64,000 nt of DNA from Bacteriovoracaceae bacterium UBA1511 (GTDB lineage Bacteria; Bdellovibrionota; Bacteriovoracia; Bacteriovoracales; Bacteriovoracaceae): contig DCQT01000033.1 of assembly GCA_002323535.1 (NCBI GenBank), forward strand, positions 17,953-81,952. The letters run 5' to 3'. Both the position numbers and the translations under genes were made by a program. The notes under the pieces were generated by a model. It was not told the origin of the DNA and did no database searches. It was given only the letters and a program-made list of their open reading frames with translations. Below are positions 16,855-25,391 of this stretch, piece after piece. The first letter of the stretch is position 1, and each line of letters starts with the position of its first letter.

Positions 16855-17103
16855 ATGGATCTTGAAAATAAACTTAAAAAGGTGAGAAAATCTCAAAAGG
16901 TCACGCAGCTAGAACTAGCACAACAGGTAGGCGTAAGTAGGCAATCGATCTATGCCATAGAAGCTAGTAAGTCAGAGCCAAGTTTAAGCCTTGCCTTGAA
17001 AATCTCTAAGGTATTATCAGTACCTGTTGACGAAATTTTCTGGCTTTCAGGTGAAAAGCACACTGGTCTGGGTGAAGAAATTTCACCATTTACTATTTTT
17101 TAG
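16855..17103 (+). CDS. Small XRE-family transcriptional regulator
   Basis: 82 residues, almost wholly a Cro/C1-type helix-turn-helix domain (about 5-60), with the pattern VTQLELAQQVGVSRQSIYAIEASKSEPS and the following VLSVPVDEIFWL. Single-domain regulators of this type, similar to YgzD/YozG proteins, usually act as small dimeric repressors. It has its own good promoter and no toxin-like partner beside it; the next gene is rpsU about 100 bases on. Confidence 0.88.
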   Translation: MDLENKLKKVRKSQKVTQLELAQQVGVSRQSIYAIEASKSEPSLSLALKISKVLSVPVDEIFWLSGEKHTGLGEEISPFTIF

Positions 17104-17205
17104 TCATAGCAGTGTTATATTTTTGAGGTTTTAGTAATTTTTTGCTAGATTCGCGGCAATATTTAATTTAACTTAATAATTCGGCTTTAAACTTAGGGAT
17201 TTTTA

Positions 17206-17415
17206 ATGAGCAAGCATTCAAACATTGAATTAAAAATAAAAGATGGTATTCCAGCGGAAAAGGTTATTCGTAAATTCAAGAGGTTATGCGACCTGTATGG
17301 GGTAACAAAAGAATACAGGAAGAGAAAGGAATATCAAAAGCCTTCAATTAAAAAGAAGGAAAAGCTTAAGGCATCTGAAAAAAGAAGAAATAAGTCCACT
17401 AGAAGAAGCTTCTAA
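17206..17415 (+). CDS. rpsU: Ribosomal protein bS21
   Basis: 69 residues, typical length for bS21, a late-assembling small-subunit protein near the anti-Shine-Dalgarno end of 16S rRNA. The family patterns are visible: PAEKVIRKFKRLCDLYGV (16-33), a basic RKRKEYQKPS stretch, and the Lys/Arg-rich tail KRRNKSTRRSF. The RBS AGGGAT precedes the ATG. Terminated by a hairpin that lies inside the opposing gene. Confidence 0.9.
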   Translation: MSKHSNIELKIKDGIPAEKVIRKFKRLCDLYGVTKEYRKRKEYQKPSIKKKEKLKASEKRRNKSTRRSF

Positions 17416-17423
17416 CAACTATA

Positions 17424-18053
17424 CTAAATAATTGATTTAATAAACCTGACAGATGTATCCACTGCCTCTGTCAGGTTTTCTTTTATTGTTTTTCCTGATT
17501 TCTTACGTGGCTTTAAGTCGTGGTCACCATCAAAATAAAACTCTATACCAATACTCTTTTTAAGCGCTTGATTTTTAAGCCACTCTTTTTTCCCAAATGG
17601 GTCACGATCCCCTTGATTAATAAGAATTTTTGAATAAATGGAGTTATTTAGGGCTTCAATCCTGGAGGTATCTTCTTTTCCTGGTGAGCAAAATGGGAAA
17701 CCAAAGCAGATGACTCCTTTTGCCTCTAATATATCAGAACTAGTGCAAACTCTTGAGCCCATTGATTTTCCTCCTAAAAATAAGTCACCTTCAACCTCTC
17801 CATGGGAGCGGCAGCTTGATATGACCTCTTCCAGATGTTTTAGAAGTTTAGGCATTCTATCTGGTGGAAATTTTTTGTTCTCGGTGAACCTTCTTTCCAT
17901 GTAGGCGAAGTTAAATCTTATAACCTTGATATCCCTCTCTGTGAACAGGTTAGCCACAGTGGTCATCCACTCCGAGTTCATTGGCGCGCCGGCGCCATGG
18001 GCAAATAAAAGGGTTGAAATAGGGTTCTTTGGGCGATTAATCATTAAGTTCAT
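17424..18053 (-). CDS. Alpha/beta hydrolase, TEX30/KANSL3-like
   Basis: 209 residues. Opens with a beta strand and FAHGAGAPMNSEWM, the oxyanion region of this family. Nucleophile Ser97 in LGGKSMGSR, acid Asp151 in QGDRDPFG, and His178 in DGDHDLKP complete the catalytic triad. This fits the dienelactone-hydrolase-like TEX30/KANSL3 family; substrate unknown, probably a cytosolic esterase. No signal peptide. The gene's last 50 bases also encode the rpsU terminator on the other strand. Confidence 0.82.
   Translation of the reverse strand: MNLMINRPKNPISTLLFAHGAGAPMNSEWMTTVANLFTERDIKVIRFNFAYMERRFTENKKFPPDRMPKLLKHLEEVISSCRSHGEVEGDLFLGGKSMGSRVCTSSDILEAKGVICFGFPFCSPGKEDTSRIEALNNSIYSKILINQGDRDPFGKKEWLKNQALKKSIGIEFYFDGDHDLKPRKKSGKTIKENLTEAVDTSVRFIKSII
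17443..17484 (+). terminator. rpsU terminator within the opposing gene
   Basis: AACCTGACAG, 15-base loop, CTGTCAGGTT (perfect 10-bp stem), then TTCTTTT on the plus strand. It lies 27 bases after the rpsU stop and entirely inside the last codons of the convergent alpha/beta-hydrolase gene. Confidence 0.85.
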
Positions 18054-18169
18054 GGAAAACAGATTATCGCCTTTGGGTTAATGCGAAAACATTTTAAAGG
18101 GTTAGGTAGGCAATAAGATCTTACAACTGGCTTGCAAATCAAAGGGGATTTAGATTATAAGTACCCGAA

Positions 18170-18619
18170 ATGAAAATCGCTACAAATCATATTTCTTCAT
18201 CAAACTCCAAGTTCAAGCTTGGGCACCGTGCTTTTGATCGAATCGGGCTATTCTTGAGTGTTTTGTGTGGTGTTCACTGTCTTTTAACACCATTTATTCT
18301 GGTTTCAGCTCCTTGGTTATCAAATATTATTGGTAACGAGACCTTTCATGTGGTGATGTTATCTTTTGTCATCCCCGTTGCTGTCTTAAGTATTGTTCAA
18401 AATAATGGAGTTAAGGGAAAGGTTCTTAAAGTGATGCTCTCTGGAATATTTCTTCTCGTTTTGGGTGTGTTTGTTCACTATACTCATCATACACATGGTG
18501 AGAATCATTATCTTAAGGACTTTGTACTTGAGAACTTATTTACAATGACAGGAGGGGCATTGTTGTTTTTTGCTCACCTTAAAAAGTTAAAAAATTGTCG
18601 TTGTACTCATTCTCACTAA
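18170..18619 (+). CDS. MerC-domain membrane protein
   Basis: 149 residues with four hydrophobic helices. The first carries VLCGVHCLLTPF, with Cys33, His36 and Cys37, the signature of MerC-family proteins (mercury or other metal uptake). The C-terminus is rich in His and Cys (HYTHHTHGENH and NCRCTHSH), which could bind metal. No mer operon genes are near, so mercury transport specifically is not indicated. Its stop codon overlaps the convergent gene's stop by four bases. Confidence 0.82.
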   Translation: MKIATNHISSSNSKFKLGHRAFDRIGLFLSVLCGVHCLLTPFILVSAPWLSNIIGNETFHVVMLSFVIPVAVLSIVQNNGVKGKVLKVMLSGIFLLVLGVFVHYTHHTHGENHYLKDFVLENLFTMTGGALLFFAHLKKLKNCRCTHSH

Positions 18620-20076
18620 TCTAGCTTAATTTTTGAGGATAATTCGCTCCATAGGAGATTTTTATCTCTGGCGCGGATTTTTAGACTCGTAGTCTGTTCA
18701 GCAAGCTTTTTTCCAGTATTAATAAGAATGTTTCCTAAATTATTTTTGACAATAAACCCTTGTTGATCATTTCGCTCATTAATGCGGTAGTTTTTTTCAC
18801 CTTTTTTAGTTTGTAAAACTACTTCGATACTTAAATAATTTTGGTTCTCAAGGCTTATTGCAACTCCTCTTCTTGTTTTTTTTACAAAGTTTAATTTAGG
18901 AGTATCTGGTTTTTTTGAGTCATAGTTAAGAGAGTAGCTATCCACTAACTTTGTCTTGTTGAAGTTTTGATCATACGAGAAGTATTTATGAGTAATTTTA
19001 TTTTCAGTAATATCAAAAATAGACCAGCCTGCACTAGAACTGTTGATCATCATATGATCATAATCTTTACTTGATCTTTTCCAATAATCAATTTTTCCTC
19101 CAAGAGGCCCAGCAATTATATTTGTTACATTATTGTTTGGATAATGTCCTCTTGAATAGGCGTGGGTGTGGCCGTTGATAATGATGATATGCCCAGCAAA
19201 GTCCTCTGAGAACCTCTGTACCACTTGCTCTATTTTTTTGGAGTACGCTTTTTCTCCCCTCGGCCAAACCTCGGAGAATGCAGGGTGGTGATATTGAATG
19301 AATATAAATTTCATTCCTTTATCTTTAGCGTTGTTAAGAGTGAGATTTAACCACTCTAGTTGAGATCTTTTTCTTCGTCCAAATGTACTGGATAAAGTAA
19401 TAAAACGACTTGTAAGCTGATCAAAATACTTAGGGTCATCATCATCTTTACCATTATAAAAGTAATTCCAGAAAAACTTCGAGTTATACTCATGGTTTCC
19501 GATTGCAGCAACAATAGGGACTCTATTAAGGATATTTCTTAATGGATAAAAAAATTGTTTTTTCCAGAGTGAATGTCTGTAACCTCTTTGAACAAGATCT
19601 CCTGGAAATAGAAAAAATGCCACGGGAGATACCTTTCTTTGCTCACTTTGAAAAAAAACTTCAGGAAGAATAGATTTATTTACAATATCTTCACTTAATT
19701 TATTACCTCTCTGTGAATCACTAACTAGGATAAAGGAAAAGTTCTTATTTTCAGAAGATCGGGTATTAAATCTAAATATACCTGTGCTTCTTGAGTCATT
19801 CTTTAATTCATAGAAATAAGTTTCACCAGGGGAAAGGTTATCGGCTATAACTCTGAAAAGTCTCAAGGGCTTTTTCCCTAGCCTGTATTTTGTGAAGATA
19901 TGCTCAGGCTGAAAGGATAGCACTGAGTTATTTGGCCCTGACAAATTTAACTGATAGTCATCTGCAGACTCCCAGCGTATCTCAACACTACTTTCTGTTA
20001 GTCTTAACAAATAGGGAAGAGGGGATGAGAAAGCCGTGGAAATTAATAAAGAAATAAATATAAAGTACTTTAACAT
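18616..20076 (-). CDS. Secreted purple-acid-phosphatase-like metallophosphoesterase
   Basis: 486 residues. Signal peptide about 1-17, an N-terminal fibronectin-III-like domain (about 20-108), then a calcineurin-like phosphoesterase domain. Metal ligands appear in order: Asp120 (LVSDSQRG), Asp160 (FPGDLVQRG), Asn194-His195 (GNHEYN), His263/His264 (QYHHPAFSE) and His303 and His305 (NGHTHAYSRG). This is the layout of purple acid phosphatases and related secreted phosphoesterases; the substrate is unknown. The C-terminal ~100 residues form a beta-rich extension. Confidence 0.85.
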   Translation of the reverse strand: MLKYFIFISLLISTAFSSPLPYLLRLTESSVEIRWESADDYQLNLSGPNNSVLSFQPEHIFTKYRLGKKPLRLFRVIADNLSPGETYFYELKNDSRSTGIFRFNTRSSENKNFSFILVSDSQRGNKLSEDIVNKSILPEVFFQSEQRKVSPVAFFLFPGDLVQRGYRHSLWKKQFFYPLRNILNRVPIVAAIGNHEYNSKFFWNYFYNGKDDDDPKYFDQLTSRFITLSSTFGRRKRSQLEWLNLTLNNAKDKGMKFIFIQYHHPAFSEVWPRGEKAYSKKIEQVVQRFSEDFAGHIIIINGHTHAYSRGHYPNNNVTNIIAGPLGGKIDYWKRSSKDYDHMMINSSSAGWSIFDITENKITHKYFSYDQNFNKTKLVDSYSLNYDSKKPDTPKLNFVKKTRRGVAISLENQNYLSIEVVLQTKKGEKNYRINERNDQQGFIVKNNLGNILINTGKKLAEQTTSLKIRARDKNLLWSELSSKIKLD

Positions 20077-20158
20077 TTGATAAACATCCTTGTTCAGAGA
20101 TAATTTTAAGAAGACTTAGACAGATGATAAAGTTAGAAATTGATAAGGATGGAAAAAT

Positions 20159-20917
20159 ATGTTGAGTGTTTATCTTGGTTTATTTGTTTTTTTTCAGATT
20201 GGCTTTCTGTTTTACCTTTTTAACAAGAAACTTCATACGGTTGACCTCTTATGGGGTCTAGCTCATGGGGTGGTTGGCTTGGGAGCCTACTTCTTCATAG
20301 ATAAATCGTGGGCAGGTGATGAGCTGGCTTTTTTAGGACTGATTTTAGGGTGGAGCTTTAGGCTTTATGTTTACCTACTAATAAGAAACTGGGGAAAGCC
20401 AGATGACCGTCGTTACCTTGAACTGGCGTCAAAGTGGAGAGGAAGCATCTTTTTAAACGCTTATTTCAGAATCTTTTTTGTTCAAATGATTTTGTCTGGA
20501 GTTACCTCTTTATCGATATTGCTCGGGCTAAGCTCAGATTATAAAGGAAGTTTTCAATTATTATTTTTTGTCGGTTTTTTCGTAAGTATTTTTGGCCTGT
20601 TTTATGAAACTGTGGCGGATCTTCAGTTGTACTTCTTTAAGAAAAGTAACCCAGGTAAAAGGCTTTATGGAGTAGGACTTTATAAATTTTCGAGGCACCC
20701 CAATTATTTTGGAGAAATCCTTTTTTGGTGGGGAGTTTATGCTATGGCATTACACATAGGGGCACCATGGTGGGTGGTTGTATCCCCAATCACAATTAAT
20801 TGGCTGATTGTTAACTTTTCAGGAGTACCATTTCATAAAAAGAAGTCAGATGATCAAAATTTTAATAATTATCTAAATTCAACCAATGCGGTAATTCCAA
20901 ATTTTTTTAAAGGTTAA
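20159..20917 (+). CDS. DUF1295 / steroid-reductase-like membrane protein
   Basis: 252 residues with about six transmembrane helices. Near the C-terminal third the motif LYKFSRHPNYFGEILFWWG (about 173-191) is the NADPH-binding signature of the DUF1295 and isoprenylcysteine-methyltransferase/steroid 5-alpha-reductase-like group. The substrate is not known for the bacterial members. The next gene, a flavin reductase, starts five bases later, suggesting a common redox function. Confidence 0.85.
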   Translation: MLSVYLGLFVFFQIGFLFYLFNKKLHTVDLLWGLAHGVVGLGAYFFIDKSWAGDELAFLGLILGWSFRLYVYLLIRNWGKPDDRRYLELASKWRGSIFLNAYFRIFFVQMILSGVTSLSILLGLSSDYKGSFQLLFFVGFFVSIFGLFYETVADLQLYFFKKSNPGKRLYGVGLYKFSRHPNYFGEILFWWGVYAMALHIGAPWWVVVSPITINWLIVNFSGVPFHKKKSDDQNFNNYLNSTNAVIPNFFKG

Positions 20918-20922
20918 TTGAT

Positions 20923-21555
20923 ATGGGAAAATTTTATTCAAAAGATTTCGACGAAATGGAAAAATTTTATCGAGCTAAATTTATCAATTCACTATCAGGT
21001 ATAAAAAGTGCAAACCTTGTAGGAACAGTGGATGAAAACGGCCAAGAAAACCTCAGCATTGTAAGCTCAGTCGTTCATATTGGAGCTAATCCCGCATTGA
21101 TGGCAATTATTTTTAGACCAGCGACAGTGCCAAGGCATACATTTGAAAATATAAGAGACACGAAAGTCTTTACAATAAACCATGTTAAATCAGATTTTTT
21201 TAAGAAGGCTCATCAAACCTCAGCAAGATATGAAAAATCAATGTCAGAGTTTGAGGCAGTTGGTTTGAATACTGACTACGTCGAAGGGGTTGAGGCTCCA
21301 TTTGTAAAAGAATCTCTTTTGAAAATTGGTCTAAAGTTAAGAGAAATTATCCACCTTGATATAAATAAAACGGAACTCGTTATTGGAGAGGTCATGTTTG
21401 TTGACGTCGCAGACAATTATATTGAGGAGGACGGGTACATAGATATAGAAGCTTTAGGCAGTGTAGGTGTAACTGGTCTAGACTCTTACCATGAGCTAAA
21501 AGAGGCAACCCGACTTAGCTACGCAAAGCCGGGCCAGGAAGTTAAAGAGTTGTGA
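20923..21555 (+). CDS. Flavin reductase-like FMN-binding protein
   Basis: 210 residues matching the flavin reductase-like/flavoredoxin fold: the FMN-binding core covers about 15-170 with NLVGTVDENGQENLSIVSSV and MAIIFRPATVPRHTFENIRDT. Such proteins reduce flavins with NAD(P)H or carry FMN for electron transfer. It follows the DUF1295 gene closely and converges with the epimerase-like gene. Confidence 0.78.
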   Translation: MGKFYSKDFDEMEKFYRAKFINSLSGIKSANLVGTVDENGQENLSIVSSVVHIGANPALMAIIFRPATVPRHTFENIRDTKVFTINHVKSDFFKKAHQTSARYEKSMSEFEAVGLNTDYVEGVEAPFVKESLLKIGLKLREIIHLDINKTELVIGEVMFVDVADNYIEEDGYIDIEALGSVGVTGLDSYHELKEATRLSYAKPGQEVKEL

Positions 21556-21558
21556 AGC

Positions 21559-22512
21559 CTACGCCGTGACCGGCTTCCCAATAAAATTTACGCCTTGTCC
21601 AATCTCAGAAAGTGCATCAAATACGTTCGAATATAAAAACTCATGGCCTAGATCACTTAATGCCTTTGCTTTTATATTTTGAGAGTCAAGGATTATTGAG
21701 GACATTTCACCGAATATCAGTTTCAACATTTGGGGAGGGACAGGGAAAAGAGCGGGTCTACCAACTGCTTGAGCGAGTGCTTTTGTAAATTCTTTATTGG
21801 TGGTTACTTCAGGGGAGACAGCATTAACAATGCCTTTGTAATTTTCATTGCCAATTGCTTGGATGTAAATATTTACTAAGTCTTTTACATGGATCCAACT
21901 CATTATTTGCTTGCCGTTTCCAATAGGGCCTCCGCCACCAAGTTTGAAAACAGGAAGGAGTTTCTCTAGAGCACCTCCTGTGCTTCCGAATACCACACCA
22001 ACTCTGGTTATCAGTGTCCTTTTGGCTTTGGTTAATTTATTTGCCTCGGTCTCCCAATCTTCACACACCCTTGATAGAAAACCTTTTCCATGAATTGAAG
22101 ATTCCTCTAATTCATCTGGTAAGTTAGCTTCATAAATACCGACAGCACTGGTGGAGATAAATAGATCGAGGTCGTTTTTGAGATGTTGCTCTATTCCTCT
22201 AACTAAGTTTCTTGTACCAAGAATTCTTGAATTATAAATTTTATCTTTTTGATCATCAGACCATCTTGCGGCACTAATATTTTCTCCGAGTAAATTGATT
22301 ACAACATCAATTGGATTTCCACTGATTGTAGTAAAAGCTTCTTGAGGAGTAGGTTCCATTAGAGGGTTCCAGGCAACGAACTTCACGTCTCGCCTCATTT
22401 GATATTTTTTTGTGTTCCTTGTTACTACGACTACTTCATGGCCGTTTTTAAGTAATTCTTTTTGTAAGTATTTACCTACAAATCCTGTGCCGCCGGTTAT
22501 AAGTACGTTCAT
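21559..22512 (-). CDS. SDR39U1/TIGR01777-type NAD-dependent epimerase-like protein
   Basis: 317 residues from the chosen start. An ATG 20 codons further upstream (22572) exists, but the Rossmann strand begins right at MNVLITGGTGFVG and an AAAGG ribosome binding site precedes this start. Nucleotide-binding GGTGFVG at 7-13. Further family signs: NLLGENISAARW, STSAVGIYE, RVGVVFG, GNGKQIMSWIHVKDL. Proteins of this family (YfcH, once named as SulA homologues) are extended SDR oxidoreductases with unknown substrates. Confidence 0.88.
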   Translation of the reverse strand: MNVLITGGTGFVGKYLQKELLKNGHEVVVVTRNTKKYQMRRDVKFVAWNPLMEPTPQEAFTTISGNPIDVVINLLGENISAARWSDDQKDKIYNSRILGTRNLVRGIEQHLKNDLDLFISTSAVGIYEANLPDELEESSIHGKGFLSRVCEDWETEANKLTKAKRTLITRVGVVFGSTGGALEKLLPVFKLGGGGPIGNGKQIMSWIHVKDLVNIYIQAIGNENYKGIVNAVSPEVTTNKEFTKALAQAVGRPALFPVPPQMLKLIFGEMSSIILDSQNIKAKALSDLGHEFLYSNVFDALSEIGQGVNFIGKPVTA

Positions 22513-22702
22513 GTGAATACCTTTGAATTTAGTAATATTCTTAATTATATCTAGGCTAGGTTTAGTTAACAATAAACGCAGGCTAGACCTAAAGAAAAAA
22601 TTTTAGATAAATTTTATTTAATTAATTTCAGTCACTTAGCTTTTCTCCACAAGAGATAATTTTGAATCTCATATTAACCCTTAGGTCTGTCGATAAGAAT
22701 TA

Positions 22703-23074
22703 ATGCTCAAAAATATTTTTACAATATTACTTCTTCTCTCCTTGAGTAACCTTTATGCAGAAGATTACTTTTTTAAAGGGGTTCGTGTGCCTTTGGACAA
22801 GCATGGAGATTATGCACTCATTTCGAAAGAGTGTGTCAATTGCATGGCAAAGAGGGCACTAAAAGAAATTACACCGATGGAGAACTATGGAATTATGGCA
22901 ATTGGTGCGCCGGGTGCAAAACTTTGCATGAGTATTGAGGGAGCTAAATATGAAATATTTGACTCTAAGCTTGGGCAGCAGGGGTTTTGTTTATTCTCTG
23001 ATGGAAGTTACGTGGATACAGATGGTTTAATGTATTTTTCAGACCCTTCGAATAAAAAAAAGATAGATAATTGA
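22703..23074 (+). CDS. Small secreted protein of unknown function
   Basis: 123 residues with a signal peptide (about 1-19). The mature part holds a CVNC pair and two more Cys, so disulfides are likely. No domain recognised. It ends ten bases before the papain-like gene and is probably co-transcribed with it; a chaperone, inhibitor or substrate role for the protease is possible but not shown. Confidence 0.65.
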   Translation: MLKNIFTILLLLSLSNLYAEDYFFKGVRVPLDKHGDYALISKECVNCMAKRALKEITPMENYGIMAIGAPGAKLCMSIEGAKYEIFDSKLGQQGFCLFSDGSYVDTDGLMYFSDPSNKKKIDN

Positions 23075-23084
23075 GGAGTAAGGG

Positions 23085-25298
23085 GTGTTAAGAATATTCT
23101 TTATCCTTCTTGTTTTTTGCTCTAGGCAGTCAAATGCACAGCTCTCTTGTCGAAAAAGACCAAATGGAGAAGGGGTTAGATTAGATGTGTCCAGGGATAA
23201 GGAAATGGCGCCAAAGGACAAATCTGGAAGCTCAATAGATGGGTCATTAAAAGGAGCGAAAGTAACATCCCAAGGGTTCATTGGTTCTTGTGCTGGGCAT
23301 AGTACCTCTTTACTGATTAAGGCGGCACACCCTGATAAGCCGCAGGTCATTCCCGAGTTAATCCAGGCATGTGACCAGTCGAAGTATGGCACCATTGATG
23401 GGAATAACCCAATGGTTTTGATAGGCTGCCTCGCAAAAAACCCATCAAGAAAATATTGTCCACTAAAGGCAGATATTCCACTGGATGAACAAGTTAAAAT
23501 TAAGTCAATTCAGGCATCACGCTCAAAGTTCATGAGCTTATCTCTGCCAGACCAGACAAAAGTAGAGGAGGCACTTAAGAAAGTTTATTTTCAGTTGAAC
23601 ACTGGAATGTCCTCTGAAACGGCCACTTTATTTTGCGCTAAAAATTTTATCTCATACCTTCCTGAAGGGACGACAGACTCTGAAAGTCTGGGGAGAGATC
23701 CTTCGATCTTATTAAGGCTCAGACATTACAAGAACCTATTCAAGAACGTCAGTGATCATTATTCAAATATAAATGCCAAAGGTTCAAAAACAAGATTTAT
23801 AAAATATGACACTGTTCCTTCTAACGAGGTCGAGCAAAATCAACAAATTCAAGAGTTGGCCAAAATGCAAGCTGAAATATCTAATAGGCTTGAACACTGT
23901 AAGGCATTTTCTTGCGCTCCTGGAAATATCAGAAATATAGAGAAGAGCTTCTATTCTTTCAAAAAAAGCATAGATGAATTTAAAGAGTTTCAAAATGATA
24001 ACAAAGTACACCGAGGAGGTTTTTTTGGGCCTTCAGAAGAAAAAGTAAAAGCTTTTAAGCAAAAGGTTTCAACAATTAGAAAAAGTCTCGCTGGATTAGA
24101 AAATAGTATTGTTGCCGAGGGAAAAGGGGTACATAAGGTAAGTCTCGATGTTGCTTTGGTAAAAGCAAAGATGGACAAAACAGAAAACCCTGAATCACGA
24201 AAAAATTTGCTGCGGTATAAATCAACATTAGTTCAACTAGCTGCAGTACCAGTGCCGAAAAGAAGGAGTGAGAAAATTAGATTTCGAAGAAGGTTGAAAG
24301 CAGCTTTTAAAACTACTGCGCAAAAGTTTGGTTTAATTGAAGAAGCTGTTGAGGAAGATTACAAAATAGTAAGATCAAAAATTAAAAAAGGATGTTCGAT
24401 TGATAGTCTTGAAGAGATGATTGATGTTTTTCCTATCATTTGTAAAAGCGGAGAAAAGGATGAGTTTTTTGAAAAAGTTAGAAGTGTTTTAAGCCCATTA
24501 TTTGCCTACCATCGGCCACATCGATCGTTTGACCCTTCAATAATATTAGATGTGTTCAAAACTAAAAATGTAGACGCATATACAAGTCGCATCACTTGTG
24601 AAGATTCGGAAAAGTTTAAAGTTCCTATTAAGTCTAAGGACTTTGAATACTTAGATCTTGGGGACTTTTCAAAAGTCCCTAAATTTGAAAAAGCTTTGAA
24701 GAATGCTCTAGTGAGGAAAATTTTAAGAGAAAAAAATCCAAAAATTATTAAGTATATTAAGAAAATTTTTGGATCAAATAAGAAGTTAGTGAAGTGCTTG
24801 GGGAAAGATACCTCTAAAGCTTGCGCCGCCGCGTTTGATAAAATTGACGTTCATGTTTTGAACAGTTACACCTCAGAGTTCTACCCCAAAATTGTAACAA
24901 AAATTCATAATAAATACGCAAAAGCATTAAATAAAAATAAAAAAAAGGTTCTCAGGGAAAAGTTAATGTCTCTCAATGAAAATAAACCTGCAGTGCTAGG
25001 CATATGCTCAAGTGTTTTGCACAAAGATCACCGTAGGCCGCCTGCGACTGCCGTATCTACAGGTAATGCAAAAGTTGATGAGAAAAATTGTGGAGCTCAC
25101 GCATTAACAGTGATTGGTTACAGGTGTAACAAGGGCAAAGTCGAATATTTATTGCAAAATAGTTGGGGTGTTCGTGCATGTAACCAGTATCGAAGATCTC
25201 GTGAAATTGAGTGTCGCAATGATAAAGACCAAGGTAAAATTTGGATTTCAGAGGGCTTACTATCTAAGGGCGTACTCAACTTGACCCAGCATAAGTAA
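23085..25298 (+). CDS. Papain-like (C1) secreted protein with split catalytic triad
   Basis: 737 residues, GTG start preceded by GAGGAG. Signal peptide about 1-18. Near the N-terminus SQGFIGSCAGHS gives the oxyanion Gln63 and catalytic Cys69 of C1A peptidases. The remaining triad members lie at the very end: His672 in GAHALTVIGY and Asn692 in LLQNSWG. About 600 residues of Lys-rich helical sequence separate Cys from His, where papain has about 130. If folded as one domain this is a large insertion between the two lobes. A secreted protease is the likely role; activity is not proven. Confidence 0.75.
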   Translation: MLRIFFILLVFCSRQSNAQLSCRKRPNGEGVRLDVSRDKEMAPKDKSGSSIDGSLKGAKVTSQGFIGSCAGHSTSLLIKAAHPDKPQVIPELIQACDQSKYGTIDGNNPMVLIGCLAKNPSRKYCPLKADIPLDEQVKIKSIQASRSKFMSLSLPDQTKVEEALKKVYFQLNTGMSSETATLFCAKNFISYLPEGTTDSESLGRDPSILLRLRHYKNLFKNVSDHYSNINAKGSKTRFIKYDTVPSNEVEQNQQIQELAKMQAEISNRLEHCKAFSCAPGNIRNIEKSFYSFKKSIDEFKEFQNDNKVHRGGFFGPSEEKVKAFKQKVSTIRKSLAGLENSIVAEGKGVHKVSLDVALVKAKMDKTENPESRKNLLRYKSTLVQLAAVPVPKRRSEKIRFRRRLKAAFKTTAQKFGLIEEAVEEDYKIVRSKIKKGCSIDSLEEMIDVFPIICKSGEKDEFFEKVRSVLSPLFAYHRPHRSFDPSIILDVFKTKNVDAYTSRITCEDSEKFKVPIKSKDFEYLDLGDFSKVPKFEKALKNALVRKILREKNPKIIKYIKKIFGSNKKLVKCLGKDTSKACAAAFDKIDVHVLNSYTSEFYPKIVTKIHNKYAKALNKNKKKVLREKLMSLNENKPAVLGICSSVLHKDHRRPPATAVSTGNAKVDEKNCGAHALTVIGYRCNKGKVEYLLQNSWGVRACNQYRRSREIECRNDKDQGKIWISEGLLSKGVLNLTQHK

Positions 25299-25334
25299 CC
25301 AATCTAAAAAATCGAGTAAAAAAGATACTAACTA

Positions 25335-25362
25335 TTGAAAATAACGTACATTCAGTTATAAA
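25335..25362 (+). promoter_or_regulatory. Sigma70-type promoter of speD operon
   Basis: TTGAAA, 16-base spacer, TATAAA, 29 bases before the speD start codon. Good -10 box, and a plausible single promoter for speD-speE-EVE-apt. Confidence 0.5.
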
Positions 25363-25391
25363 TTATTCTTGCAACTTTATGGTGAGATATT

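Noticed and set aside
18170..18619. Part of a mercury-resistance operon
   Set aside because: No merA, merR, merT or merP neighbour; only a MerC-type domain is supported.
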